DNA of 64,000 nt from Pyropia haitanensis (Eukaryota > Rhodophyta > Bangiophyceae > Bangiales > Bangiaceae), in NCBI GenBank assembly GCA_008729055.1, contig SDUX01000002.1, positions 3,437,874 to 3,501,873 on the forward strand, read 5' to 3'. A program made the position numbers and the translations under genes. Below, one piece after another: positions 41,555 to 53,374 of this stretch. The notes below the pieces were generated by a model. It was given only the letters and a program-made list of their open reading frames with translations, did no database searches and was not told the DNA's origin. How positions within the stretch are numbered: position 1 is the first letter of the stretch; every line of letters begins with the position of its first letter.

Positions 41555-42679
41555 CTACTTGACCAACGATGCCAGCACCCGCCGGGAGCCCTCGAACGTC
41601 CCCCGCGCATGGTACGCCTGCCGGTTGTCAATGTACATGACGTCGCCCGGCGTCCACGCAATCCGCGCGGCACAGTCCTCCAGCACCCGCTCCACGGCGG
41701 CCATCGCGTCGCCGTCGAGAGCCCCGCCCTCCCCATCCCGCACACACTCCGCTGGCGTGTTGTACTCGTCCGTCCAGCCCGTGTAGGCAGCGTAGATTTG
41801 GTTGTAAAACGACACCGCTCCGCCGCCCACCGGCCGCGTGGCGGGCAGCGGCGGGGACACCTCCCGCAGCAGCCGCCCGTGGCCAGGTTGGCCATCACCA
41901 AGCCACTCCCAGGTGTAGCCCTTGGCTGCCAGCGCCGCCTCGGCCGCCTCGGGGGAGTCCACGTTGAGCGTCGCGCGCCAGCCGCGGCCAATGGCACTCT
42001 CGGAGCGGTCCCATTCGGACATGACCCGCCGATACGAGACGCCCCGCTCCGTCAGCTGCCGCACAAACGCCGGGTAGGCTGCCGCCAGCTGCGCGTACAC
42101 GCGGGTGGACAGGGCCAGCGGCGTCTCGCCGCCCGACACGGTCGCCGGGTGCACGCAAAAGAAGAAGAGCCGAGACGGTGAGACGGGCGTCTGGGCCAGC
42201 TCGTGGTGAAACGGGATGACACGCTCTGGCGGCGACTCGTTGGCGGTAAACACAACGTCCCCGACCACGGCGGTGCGGACTGCATTGCCGCCGACGTACG
42301 GAAAGTTCTCGGCGGCCAGGCCGTCTGTAATCAGCGACGCGAACGCGTGGGCATCGGCGGGCAGCAGGCCACGGATGAAGAGCGCGCCGTGGCGGCGGAC
42401 GAGGCCGTCCAGAGCGTCCCGGTTGGCCGCCGCCCATGCCGTCGCCGCTGCACCCGAGACGACGTCGGAGGCGCGGCACACAGGCGGGCTCGCCACTAGG
42501 CACAAGGGGAAGACGGGCGTCCCGTCGCCCCAGTGCCGCTGCCCAGGGAGGGACACCTCGCGAACCCACACGTCCGGAGTGTCTCGGAGGGCAAGGGAGG
42601 GGGGACCTTTGGCCGCCGCTGCCCCCGGCAGGTCTGCTTCCACATGGAAGGGGGCCTTGAGGGGCCCCGTCGTCGCCAT
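41555..42679 (-). CDS. TauD/clavaminate-synthase-like dioxygenase
   Basis: ATG 42679 gives 374 residues, intronless. The iron site is visible as FHHELAQTP (His about 158, Glu about 160, an HxE form) and the distal His about 357 in DNRQAYHARG. It is followed by the 2-oxoglutarate-binding Arg region GSRRVL. LVRRHGALFIRGLLPADAHAF and LFFFCVHPATVSGGETPLAL match conserved strands of the TfdA/TauD fold. Members are Fe(II)/2-oxoglutarate-dependent oxygenases or hydroxylases. The HxE variant is known from clavaminate synthase, while most TauD proteins use HxD. The substrate cannot be inferred. No transit peptide is obvious. Confidence 0.85.
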   Translation of the reverse strand: MATTGPLKAPFHVEADLPGAAAAKGPPSLALRDTPDVWVREVSLPGQRHWGDGTPVFPLCLVASPPVCRASDVVSGAAATAWAAANRDALDGLVRRHGALFIRGLLPADAHAFASLITDGLAAENFPYVGGNAVRTAVVGDVVFTANESPPERVIPFHHELAQTPVSPSRLFFFCVHPATVSGGETPLALSTRVYAQLAAAYPAFVRQLTERGVSYRRVMSEWDRSESAIGRGWRATLNVDSPEAAEAALAAKGYTWEWLGDGQPGHGRLLREVSPPLPATRPVGGGAVSFYNQIYAAYTGWTDEYNTPAECVRDGEGGALDGDAMAAVERVLEDCAARIAWTPGDVMYIDNRQAYHARGTFEGSRRVLASLVK

Positions 42680-43084
42680 GACAGGCGTCGGAGAAAAACG
42701 CGCTGCTGAGGGACAGCGAAGGAGGAACAGGCCGTACGGAGCGGGAGAGCTCGGTTGCGATTGAGGGCATGAAGAGCTCGTGCCGACTCGGGCTCGCGTC
42801 TGCTTGCATGGTCAGTGGAACCACTTGAGGGACTTGCATCGAAATTCTGGCTGGAAATACGGTAGTACAGCGGTATTGCTGTTCGACCCACTGTCTCGTG
42901 TTGCGAAGCCCATCCAGAGGGGGACTGGCACCAACGGCTCGTGTCGTGAGTAGGCAGGCCATGAAGAGATACAGGGGATACGATATAGGAATTTTTTTAC
43001 GCAACAGACAGCCCCTCACTAAGCACCAAGAAGCTCCCGACGCCCACTCGAGCCGGTCGCGAGCTCCAGCGCACCAGGAAGAAC
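42680..43084. other. Intergenic between YbaB and dioxygenase genes
   Basis: Holds the 3' end of the YbaB gene and the dioxygenase promoter, both - strand. The long - strand frame running through it (41895-43613) is a readthrough of exon 2 and is not coding. Confidence 0.5.
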
Positions 43085-44246
43085 TTACTGGGGTGGCTGC
43101 TGCGGCAATCCAAAGTCTACACCATCGCGAAGGAGCAACCAGAGCAGTCCGCCAGACAAGCAGGTCGCACAAGCATGGACCACCATCACCAGACCAGCAC
43201 ACCCAACCGCACCAGACACGACCCTCCAAGTCAGCAAGCCGCTCCAGCAAGAGCCGCTGGCCATGGTCCACAGTCGTGACTGCAGGTTGGCCAGCACCCC
43301 AACAGAGTCCGGGACGGCACCCACAGAAAGCCCTCACTCTCACAGAGGTGACAAGGGAACGTCCCTCGGCCCCAGGCGTACCCGACGTCAGCCCGCCCAG
43401 GCGCTCGCGCATGTACTCGAGCGACCGCGAGTGGGCAGCCTTGACCGCGTCCGTCACCGCAGAGCTGACAGCGTCGGCACCCTCATCCAACAGCTCGGGC
43501 GCGATGGTCACCGAGATGGGAGTCTGCTGGCCAGTGAGCACCACCTTTACCATCCCCTCCCGGGCCGTCGCCTCAATCTCCGTCTGCACACAGCATACCA
43601 GAGAGAAACCCAAAGGAGCAGCAACGCAGACAGTCCAGCGAGAGCGTCAGTGGGTCGGCCGCTAAAGAGTACCAACGCCGATAGGCAAGCCTTTCCAAGG
43701 TGCACGCTGCGCATGCAAAACAGCGTAGCTAGCGATGAGAGGGGGGTAGAGTGAATGCAGACAGGGGCAGAGGACACCCACGCGACAGAACTGCCCGAGG
43801 CAGCGACCCAAAGGTGCTCCCAGTTGCATGATGGGCACGCGTCGACAGGGTCATTGCGCAACGGCGATGGTCAACGTGTCGATACATTCGCCCGCACGTT
43901 GGCCGACGCGTTGGCCGTCGCGCGCACACGTGAGTCACCATGCGGTGCTACCTGACGAAAAGATGCAGTCCCGCCGTACCTCCTTCAGCTCATCTTGCAG
44001 CTCCTTGGCGCTCTCGGTAAACTGCTGCGCCTTCTTCACCGCGTCCATGATGTTGCCCATGTTGCCGAGCGCACCAAACGGGTTCTTCCCTCCTGCCTCG
44101 TTGCCCTTACCGCCGCCCATCAGCATCTGCACACCGCCACGGGCGACGGGAGTGGCGGTCCGCGCATGCCGGCACGTCCCTGCCACGGCTGACCGAGCGA
44201 TCAGTGCGCCCGCAGGCACAGACGGCACAAACGCACAGGGTGCCAT
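43085..44246 (-). CDS. YbaB/EbfC family nucleoid-associated protein (plastid)
   Basis: Three exons were assembled: 44246-43980, 43583-43382 and 43116-43085. Introns are 396 and 265 bases, beginning GTACGG and GTACGC and ending AG; phases 0 and 1 match. The product is 166 residues. Residues 1-45 (MAPCAFVPSVPAGALIARSA...) look like a plastid transit peptide. The YbaB domain runs from NMGNIMDAVKKAQQFTESAK across the first junction (KELQDELKE/TEIEATA). It continues through VVLTGQQTPISVTIAPELLD to LEYMRERLGGLTS. The 32-nt last exon adds DFGLPQQPPQ and a stop, giving the Gly-Leu-Pro end common in the family. YbaB proteins are small DNA-binding dimers; plant homologues lie in plastid nucleoids. Plastid location is inferred from the extension. 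Confidence 0.9.
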
Positions 44247-47200
44247 GGTTGGCGAGGGGCGAGGGAGGGGGGTGGGCAGATATGGGGAAGGTGGGGGGGA
44301 GGGTGGGGATAGGGAGATGGGTGAAAGACAGTGGGATGACCTCAAAGGGGAGAGTGCTAGGGAGTTAGTCACCGTCGACACAGAACACAGCGGTGGCGAT
44401 GGTCGGGACAGACGGTGGGGGCGGCGGTGGTGGCGCTGAGATCGCGTACTGAGGCCTCGTGGATCCGATGGGTCGTCGGCTCGCTGAAGTGGATACCTCC
44501 CGTGCGGATTCGGCAGATATTTTTGAACGCATCTGGTGGGGGCTACTACCAGAGTACCTTGGCAATGCCACGTGGCTCCTGCCATATGAATCAGGCCTGT
44601 TGAGTTGGCGGATCCATCACGCGGTATCCCAAGGGGTGTGGCTGCCACCACGAAGCCTCGTGCCCCAACGCGCACGGCTGGACCCGAAAGTGGTTCCAAC
44701 CCAACGCGGGAAGTCTGGTTGTGAGTCTTCCGTTTGGGTGCAAGGACTCTTTCGGTAGGGGGCGGAGCAACAGTGAGGACCAACCGGGGCGACGGACCGC
44801 CTGCCTGGTCGCCCTCAGTTGTATCCTCCTCAGCCGCCTCGCGTTGATTCTTCTCAGCAGGGGACAGGGACTTTCCGCGTCCCCACCGCCAACGATGCGT
44901 CCAACGTCAGGCTGCGCACCCGTTCCTCCCTTGCGCCATTGCGTGAATGTACGTAAATGCGACGCCGGGCGACGTTGCGCTGTCCACCCGCCAACCGCAT
45001 TGCATTTTGGGGACAGGTAGACAGGGGTGGGGTTGAGCGCAGGGGGGGGGGGGGAAGGGGGGGGCGGCAAGCAGTGAGCGGCTGGCAACCGAGCATGAGG
45101 TTTGTTGCGGAGTCCCTCTGCCCCAACGCGCCTGGAAAGCTAGAAAGGAAGTGGGGGACAGCGACTTGTTTTGTTCTACCCTGGATGAGGGGGTGAGTCC
45201 CATGGGGCCGCGTCGAACCCATGTGACAACAGTACCTCTCCTGCCCTCCTACGACACGGCAACTCGTGCCGCGGTCAAGGTGGCTGGCTTTGGTGACCAG
45301 GTCGAGCCCACGCACCGCCACCACATGCGACAGCGCAAACATGTGCACGTTGTCTCATGTACCTGGCAGCAACAAACTGACACGGAGGCGGCGTTGGACA
45401 CGCAGGAATGCCTGGACGACCGTCCCCCAGACAGCAAGCGTGGTCACCACCCACTCTTGCCGATCCGTAGAGCTCTACGTGACTCGGTCGATGCGGATCG
45501 TCAGGTCCGCGGATCGGGCTCCCACCCAGCCGGATGGGCGGGAGAGGGGGAGGCACAGAGTGGACTCCGTCTTCGCCTCCTGGTATAGCCGGCCGGCGGT
45601 GGTGGCGGCACGCACCAAAGGTGCACTTGACTCTATAGGCACCGCCCTCTCCCCCCCCCGAGAGGCAGCCACGTGCGCGCCAAAACGCACTGTGTCGGCG
45701 CTGGGGCGCGGCGTGCGGGCGACCGCCACGACCAGGAGCTGTGTGGCCCTCGTACGTTGCATGTTCCCATCTGTCGTGGCTGCAACCGCCGCCGCTGTCG
45801 CTGTGAACAGACATGGTGGCGTGTTGCCTTTCTCGTTCTCGGACCACGAGGTCCCTCAGCTCGGCCATAAGGGCCCTACATGCATACTTACAATCCAAAC
45901 ACGCACTCACTGCTGACGGTCCGATCGACCACCGTACGGATGCTCCCACGAGACACTGTCTCCCGTAGACCGACGGGACCGTACCCCCCTCAACAGTCGC
46001 GCTTGCCACCACCGACTCTGATGCCCCTTCTCGGAGATGGGTCTTTCGACCACCGGACCATTGCGGTGCCACCCTCGAGGTGCTGTGAATCTAGTGAGAA
46101 GTGACGAAACGCGGTGTGGCGCCACCGCTGTGGTTGACGGAGGAAGGTGGGGAGGTGGGAATAGCAGGACAGAACTTACGCGGGTCCGACGGCAGGTGGG
46201 GACGGAGGGAAGTGCATTAGGAAGAATGCTCCAATACCGTCGCCGTGGGGAGTGGTTGCCGCGGCAACCGCCTCTGTCACCTGATGGTCCCGTCCCTGAC
46301 GAGGCACCCGCCCGTCGGTCGCGCCAAAGGACCGACGGCACCTCCGCTGGGCTCCCGATCCTTTGCGATCAACAGCTCAGACAGACGCGCTCTCCTTGAC
46401 GCCAGACGCTCAAGCGGGGTACGAAGTTTCTCTCCGTGAGTGTGCCAATAGTTTGTGCAATTCTCGTAATTATATGAGCTCCTCATCGTGTCCGTACCGG
46501 GCACCGTCAGCACCCGAGCATTGTTGCGAGCCGCAACGGGCTGTCGTTTTCGGACCGTGCAGGTTCAACGGCAGACAGCGAGCCGGCTGGTCCGTGGAGC
46601 GACTGGAAGGCGGGGGCGCAAACAAAAAAGTATCGTGGATAGCGCCAACAAGTTTGGTGGAGGCGTGCTGCAGCCGCGGGTGTCGGCGGGCGACCAGCCA
46701 GCCGGGGGTTTCGGTGGGCCACCGGCATGGCGCTGGCAGCTCGCGGGTAGAACCCGCGGGAGCGCGTTGCGGGCGGCCCAAGCGGCGCGTGTTCGCCAGC
46801 CGGACTGAAAAGCGGATCGAGCGGGGGGAGGCTGCCAGCCAGACCGCCGGAGGATCCCGCGACGGTCCGGGCCTGATTGGTCAGCAGCGCTGCTCGCCAC
46901 TCGGAGAGGACCACGTCAACCATTTCAGAAACACCACAAAATCACTGAGTGTGTACATACACTCGCCGCACGGAGGAGGGTTGTCAAAGAGGCGCTAGGG
47001 CCACTTTGGTCAGTGTCTCGTGTGCGGGAGGAAGCTGCGAGCGGTGGTGACCTTCCTGGACCAAGGGGGAGGAGGGTGGACGACGCCGACAGCACAAAAA
47101 AAGAAAAAGGATGTCACAGGCGAGCGAGGCCTGCTGGGCCGGCTCGAAGGCGGCGCCACGGCAGGCTTGCAATGGACAGATTGAGTGCCCCCCGAAGTCG

Positions 47201-48907
47201 CCACGGCACTGCGCAGCCGACAGGAGACCTCACCGATATTGTCTGCGCATCGGCCTCCCGGCTCGTCCACTTGGTTTCGAGTGGCCCCCGCCTGAGAGGT
47301 CCCCCTCATACCGTAAGACGCAACATAGCGCTGGCCACCCCGAGATGGACCCCCAGCCCAGTGTCAACAGATCTGTCGACGGCGGGAGCCTTTCCAGCAC
47401 TGGACCACTCAAGGCCGTCAAGCCCCGGATCTGTCCGTACGGGGGTCGTGCCGACTGTGCCCGTCGGCCTCTCATGGCGTGTCACGCTGGAAGGAGGAGA
47501 AAGGAGCACGCGAGATTATCCAATGGGATTCGTCTTCCACATGCGCGCCGCAGCACCTACCGGCGAAAAGTCTGGGAGACGTCAATAAACGGTTATCTAT
47601 CGACCTCTGGTTGCACTCGAGGCTTCTGCAGACGATCTGATTGGACACTGGCCGGGTTTGGTCGAGCAGAGCCGGTCGGACGTGTCTGGCACCGCCAGCC
47701 ACAGCGGCGACGTGGAAGCATTGGGTCGACGAGTTGCGAAGAGACACTGGCCCTGTCGGTCCAAAGGAGAGCGGGTGCGCGCGAGGCGGTCAATCTGCCT
47801 GGTGCCGGCGGTGCCGGTCCAGCCACCGGGCCGACCAAAGCAATCACCCGTCGCCTGCGCGGAGCACCGAGCGGTCCCCAAACGATCTGATCGCCATCCG
47901 CTCGGCCCCTCAGAGTGAGCCTGGGCGGAGAGAAGGTCCGCATGGGGCCACCAGAGTGCCCTATGAGCCACTCGTGGGGTCCTGGCCAGAGTGACGTGCC
48001 GGGCCTTGCAAGATTGAGGCGGGCACCTTGGTGTTTCTGTGGGTGTGCGTGGGGGTGCGGCAGGTGTCCCTGCGCAGGGGAGCTCTGAGTCACGCTCACG
48101 AGACTTTGCCCGCTGGTGCGGGGCGGGACCCTCTCTCCGCCTCACCCTCGATTTAGGGCCCTGGGTGGCCCTCGGTCGCTCCTGGGCTCCGCGGCGGCCC
48201 TTCGTGCGGTGCCCCGCTCGGAGCGCCCCAGAGAGGTGCAGCGGGCAAGCCGCGGGTGTTGGCTGTTGGGTGGGTGGGCGGCCCCGCGCGCGCCGTGGGG
48301 ACGCGACCAGAGCGGCGTCGCGCGCAGGGCGCTGGGGCTCTGTGCAAGCCTACGTCCGAGCCACGATACGGCGGCCACGCTCTTCCAGGGCCCTCCTCGG
48401 GTGCCCTATCGCTGAGTGAGGGTGCGCGCGCAGATTTTTTTCGTGCCTGTCCCCTTTTTTTTCCGCTGCCCCCCTCCCACCGAACGTCTCTGTAGGGCCT
48501 GTGGCCGGGCCAACCGCAGTCCCTCTGGGCCTGTGGCCGCCCACCGGAGCCCCTCTGCTTGCGTTGCGCGTATCGACCGAACTGCGTGGCCCGGGAGCTT
48601 GAGCGCATCCCCCCGTGGCTGCGCTGGTGGTGGTTTAACGCCGGCGCACCCGCGGCGGGAGGAGCGTCGGCGCGCGACGAACTCGGCAGCTTCTAGCCCG
48701 CACCCCACCGCCCCTACGCCCCACGTCTCACCACCCCTCTCCCCCCCCCCTCGGCTGTTACGACCGCCTGCTGAGCACCCCCTCTGGCACTGTGTTCGAG
48801 CAGGCTGGCTTTGTTTCGCGCCGGTTGCCCGCGGTGGCCTGCCCTGCCCCCTGCCCCCGCTGCAGCCCGCGCCTGCCGGTCCCGCACGACGACGGCGGCC
48901 TTCCCGG
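44247..48907. other. Long intergenic region
   Basis: About 4.7 kb with no gene I can name. A G tract lies near 45043-45064. One weak ORF (45475-45762) is listed separately. Frames near 46500-47900 are Arg/Pro-rich and unconvincing. No tRNA or rRNA was recognised. The final kilobase should contain the promoter of the HAD-like gene. Confidence 0.4.
45475..45762 (-). CDS. Uncertain small ORF or exon
   Basis: ATG 45762 opens 95 residues. They begin MQRTRATQLLVVAVARTPRP and end GWVGARSADLTIRIDRVT, with a balanced composition unlike the Arg/Pro-rich shadows nearby. Downstream on the same strand another frame (NVHMFALSHVVAVRGLDLVT, near 45350-45290) also looks coding. The two may be exons of one gene, but I found no donor-acceptor pair with fully convincing phase. 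No family was recognised. Confidence 0.25.
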   Translation of the reverse strand: MQRTRATQLLVVAVARTPRPSADTVRFGAHVAASRGGERAVPIESSAPLVRAATTAGRLYQEAKTESTLCLPLSRPSGWVGARSADLTIRIDRVT

Positions 48908-49900
48908 ATGGAGAGGACACCCTGCTGTGCGTCGGTGGTGACGCAGGCATGCGAGCCGTTGAGGTTGGCCCATAGCGGCCTGCTCTCCCCTCGGTTTGAG
49001 CCCCCCTCCACGTCGCAGTATTCGAGCAACTTCGTCCCCTCCCCTGCCCCCAACTCTGTCTCCAAGGCAGCGCGGCCATTGGTGTCGCGGGCAAAGCCCC
49101 CACGGGGTCTCACGCCGGCCAAGCCCAACCATACGGCGCCGGTGGTCAAGGCGCCTGTGGCGGCAGCGGCGTTGTTGACGCAGGTGGCTGAGAAGGTGAC
49201 GTCCAAGCTGTGTGGACCTCCCCTCTCGTCGGCCGCACCTGCGACGTCGCCGCCGCTGACGTCGCTGCCCAAACGGCACGTGGTGCTGCTGGATTGGGAC
49301 GACTCGATTTTGCCGACGTCTCACCTCGAGACGCTGGGTCTGGCGGGCGAGGCGGCCACGGCGCGGGAGGTGCCACACGCCATCATCCGCGGGCTGGTGC
49401 GACTCGAGGTTCGGGTGCTGGCGCTGCTACGGCGGGCGGTCGAGCTTGGGGACGTGTGCATCGTCACCAACGCGGGGACGGGGTGGTGCGAGCAGTCGGC
49501 GGCCCGCTTCCTGCCGGGCGTCGCCGTCTTCTTGCGCAAGCACGCCATCAAGATTGTGTCGGCGCGCAGCCGATACGAGACGCAGATGGCGTCGGAGCCG
49601 TGTGAGTGGAAGGTGCACACGTTCCGCGACGAGGTGAACTCGTTGACGTGCGAGTCGGGCAAGGGGGCCTCAAGTGCTGAAACCCCCGAGCCGCTCCACG
49701 TTGTCGTGGTGGGCGACGCCCTCTCGGACGTCTATGCCGCCCATGCGCTGGGCACGCGCCCGAGCACGCTCATCAAAGTGGTCAAGCTTCTGGAGACACC
49801 GACGGTGGGGATGCTCACCAACCAGCTGCGGGTGTTGGTGGACAACCTGGACACCATCTTGGGATTGCGGCACAACCTGGACATTGCCATGCGGGCATAG
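48908..49900 (+). CDS. HAD-like fold protein, probably organelle-targeted
   Basis: ATG 48908 gives 330 residues; the frame is open upstream but poor in quality. Residues 1-120 are Ser/Pro/Ala-rich, basic and without structure, like a transit region. Residues 125-330 have HAD-type motifs. These are VVLLDWDDSILPTSHL (Asp 129, 131 and 132), VCIVTNAGTGW (motif II position), the basic ARSRYE region and VVVGDALSD (motif III/IV). The spacing fits a small HAD domain. The first motif reads DWDDS, not DxDGT, so phosphatase activity is uncertain. Similar proteins of unknown function occur in algae and protists, to my knowledge. The partner or substrate is unknown. Confidence 0.7.
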   Translation: MERTPCCASVVTQACEPLRLAHSGLLSPRFEPPSTSQYSSNFVPSPAPNSVSKAARPLVSRAKPPRGLTPAKPNHTAPVVKAPVAAAALLTQVAEKVTSKLCGPPLSSAAPATSPPLTSLPKRHVVLLDWDDSILPTSHLETLGLAGEAATAREVPHAIIRGLVRLEVRVLALLRRAVELGDVCIVTNAGTGWCEQSAARFLPGVAVFLRKHAIKIVSARSRYETQMASEPCEWKVHTFRDEVNSLTCESGKGASSAETPEPLHVVVVGDALSDVYAAHALGTRPSTLIKVVKLLETPTVGMLTNQLRVLVDNLDTILGLRHNLDIAMRA

Positions 49901-52900
49901 GGCAAGGGGGCTTGGCGCGACATGGGGATTGGTGGTCTGCTGGGGGGGGGGCCATGATTGGTTTCCTGTCGATGGCACGGCAGTGCGGCTGTCTTGGTCG
50001 CGCGTCGCCCCTCTGCGAGTCTTTGCTGTACTTGTGTGTGCCCACTTGCTGTTTATTCTTCCTCGCTTGTCGGTGTTGGCCCTGCGTGAGCCTTGAAAAG
50101 AAGACATTGGCCCGCTGTCTCTGCCCGACCGTTTCTGTGGGTGGTCGTGTTCACGGCGAGCGTCTTCAGGCAGCAGTTCTGGCTCGATGGACAGGCTCAC
50201 GCACACAGCGGGAAAGAGCCTGCATGTGTTGCCACAGTCGGGCTTTGTTTTTGGTGCTGCGACTCTGCTCGTCTGGAGCTGCAGAGGCTTTCTTCCGTCG
50301 TGCACTGACCGTGCGCAAGGTTGCGTCGTCATCTTTGCAGCCCAGGTGTGGACACGGCGCAGTCCACACGGCTGGTGGTTGCTGGGAGCATGGCTCGCGC
50401 CCGCGCCGCGTCCGCTACATCCGCGCAGGCCCGCGCGGGGGTCCCCGCTCAGACGAGCCCCCGGCAGGCAGCGCGGGCGTGCTGCCAGTGCCCACCACTG
50501 GGGCGTTGCGCCGCCCCTGGCGGCGCGGGGTCCGCCGCGGGCGCCCGCGTGCACCGCCCCCCGCGGTACTCGTTTCTTTTTGCACGCGGGTACCAGCGCG
50601 CCGGCCTCGTGGCGGCGGCGTGGCGGCCGGCCGCGCACGTCCCCCCCCCCCCGCCCCCCCGCCGCCCGCACGCACGCGCCCACCCGCGTGCCGCGGGCGG
50701 CGGGTCGCGGGCCGACGCGGCGGCGCCACGCTGGCCGTTGCGCGGCCACACAGGGCGGCCACACCCCACCACCGCCGCGGCGGCTGCGTCCGCACACACC
50801 CGCGGCGGCGCGGCGGCGCCAGCCTCGGCCCGGCCGGCCGGCCGCCATACCCGCCGCCGCGGCGGCGGGCCTGCGCCGCCGCCGCACCCCAGCTGCTGCT
50901 GCGCACAGCCGTGTCGGTGGCGCACGCGGCGGACGGGGCCGGTCGCCCGCACCCCCCCCCCCGCCCCCCCCCCGCTCTCCCCTGCAGCGGGGGGCGCGCG
51001 GTCGCGCCCCGGTCACGACGGTGGTGGGCCTCTCCCGCCGCCGCCGGCGGTGCAACGCCACGCGTGGCCGTGGCCCGCGACGCCCGCCGCCACGTAGGCG
51101 CGACGCATCGCTGGCGTGACCTGGTCTGTGGTGCGGGGAGATGGGCGTGGCCCCGCCCCCCAGCGCCAACTTTCCACAAAGAAGTACAACGCGAAATGGG
51201 ATCCCGTTTCGAGTAGTTTGTTTGCCGTCCAGCAAATACCGATCGTCTGCCGTCCTTCAAGTGTACTGCTCGATGCTGGCGGCGGCGGCGGCCGGGCGGT
51301 GCGCCCCACTGGGACCGCCCGATGGGCGCGGCTGGACACCCCCGCCGCCCCCGCGGGGCGGCGCCGCGGGAGCGCCGGCCGTGTCCACCAGACAGCCGAC
51401 GGTCGTGTCGTTGACTGCCACTGTCGCGGCCGCCGCCTCCCCTCCACACAGCCTCACGAGATCCAGGTGCGTGGCCTTCCGCGCGCGCGCACCGTGGCAC
51501 AAACCCCCCGAGTGCCCACCGACAAAAAAAGCGATTGGCTGGCGGGCCGGCCTTCCCCCCCCCCTCCCCCCCCCCCCCTTCCCAACGCCGTCCACAGGCA
51601 CTCCCGTCTGTCCCACCCGTTTCTTGGTCAAGCCCGCTCCCGCTGATGCGACCATCAACAGTTCCTTGGCCCGCCCCCCCCCCCTCCTCTCCTCAGACAC
51701 CAGCCGCGGTCGTCACGTTTGCCCCAAGCTAAAATCGACGGCCAGTTGCGTTACGCCAGCGATGCACCAAAAACGCCCAACGACACCAGTCTTTGATGGA
51801 CATTGATGGGGAGGCGATTTCGCCCCTGCGTTGGGCCCTCTTGCACCGCCCGTGCCACCCTGCCATGTCACGAATCCGCGACCGTTTCAGTGCTGTGGGC
51901 CAATCAGCAGTCTATATTCCGCAATCCTTCTCCTGGGTGAGGAATTGGAATTCGATGCAACACCCGGGGGAGTAACTGGTCCTGCCCGAGATCAATGGGG
52001 GCGGCTGCTGGTCCTGGATCGCTGTCACTGCCGCGGTACGGCTGCCTGCCGTGGAGCGGGGTCTATCTCGCTCCCCGTCCGTGCAGCGGTCGTCGGCTCT
52101 GCCGCAGGCGCCGCCCTCTCAACTGCCGCCATCTGCGTCATCCGTGCTGCTCTTTGCGTGTACGCAGCGCCAGGGTCGGCAGCTGCACGAGGGTTGAGGG
52201 CATTCGCGCCTGGACCACGGCTGGGTACCCGGCCGTCGCCCGTCGCTCCCGGCTGTGTGCCGGCAAAACGGGTCTGCGAGGGCGAACGCAGCTGAAGCCC
52301 CCTCGAGGGAACGGCGGCACGACGCAGCTCCTCAGGGGCAGAGCGGTGACCAGGCAAAGCAGTCCTGGACACGATCTGAGTCCAAGCACTTGGTTCAACT
52401 TCTCCTTCACGCTGCCCAACTAGATCCTAGACAGTCCAATCAGAGCGTGAGATTTCGAGCCGTCACGACGTGACACACACGTGATCCGACTGCCACGAGC
52501 CTTGGGCCGGGGCACCTGCAGTTGATGTCAGTTCCGGGGCGGAGTTCTCGACCATCGCTAGGGGCAGTCGTTGGCCTGCGCGTTAGCCTAAAATGGGATA
52601 CTCGCCGGGTCGACGACCGCCTGTTTCGATGGCCCGGTGGCCAACGCACAGTGTGATGGTCCGGCGGTGGGATTTGGGGGCAAACGTGACGGTGCGGGCT
52701 GTCGGCCGCCGGTTTGCCGTGACGCCACCGCGGCGGCTCTGCCCCCCCCCCACCCCCCCCACGCGGCGCGACCGCCCACCGCCGACGCCCGCCGCCGGCC
52801 GCGCCAACCGCCGCGGGCGTGCCGCTACGTGGGCGCCCCCCCCCCCCCCCCCCCTCCCCGCCCCGCCCCGTGCGCTACGTACCGACGCGGACGCGGCGCG

Positions 52901-53231
52901 GCGGCGGCGGCGGCGCCGCCGCCGCCGCCGCCGCGGTGCCAGCAGCCGGCGCACGCTGCCGCCCCCGTGCCGGGGGAGCTGTGGAGGGGGTGGTGGGGGG
53001 GGGGGGGGGGGGGGGAGGGCGTGAGCGAGATGGGGGTGGGGTGTCTGTGCATGGCCGCCGCCGCCACCGCGCGTCGGCCGCGTGCGCGCGGTGCGGCGGC
53101 GGCCGCGTGTGGGTGGCGGCCGGCCCGCTGTCAACGTGGCCGCCGCCGCTGGCGCGGCGGCGGCAGTGACCGCGCGTGGGGGGGGTCGGTGCGGCGGTGA
53201 GCCGCGGCAGGAGCGGCGCGCGGGAGCAGGG
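49901..53231. other. Intergenic, GC-rich blocks before the retrotransposons
   Basis: No supportable gene. Low-complexity GC blocks occur at about 50400-51110 and 52720-53190, including C19 at 52836-52854 and G21 at 52995-53015. Between them (51700-52600) the DNA has ordinary composition. All long frames are Pro/Arg/Gly translations of the repeats. Confidence 0.45.
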
Positions 53232-53374
53232 TGTGATTACGCCGCTGCGGGGGGGGCGTGCGCTGCCCCGCACCCTCGTGCCGCGCGGCGAGGCGAGACT
53301 CGGACCCAGCCATGTGACCGATGATTGGGCGCTGGACCGGATCCTGCCAAGATTGTGGGGGACACGCGTTTGCG

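Noticed and set aside
41895..43613. 572-codon - strand frame after YbaB exon 2
   Set aside because: After the YbaB residues it crosses the dioxygenase gene in another frame; a splice at 43382 to 43116 explains the real end.
48416..48907. Upstream extension of the HAD-like frame by 164 codons
   Set aside because: Composition is Pro/Arg-rich and unlike the body; ATG 48908 gives a plausible targeting region.
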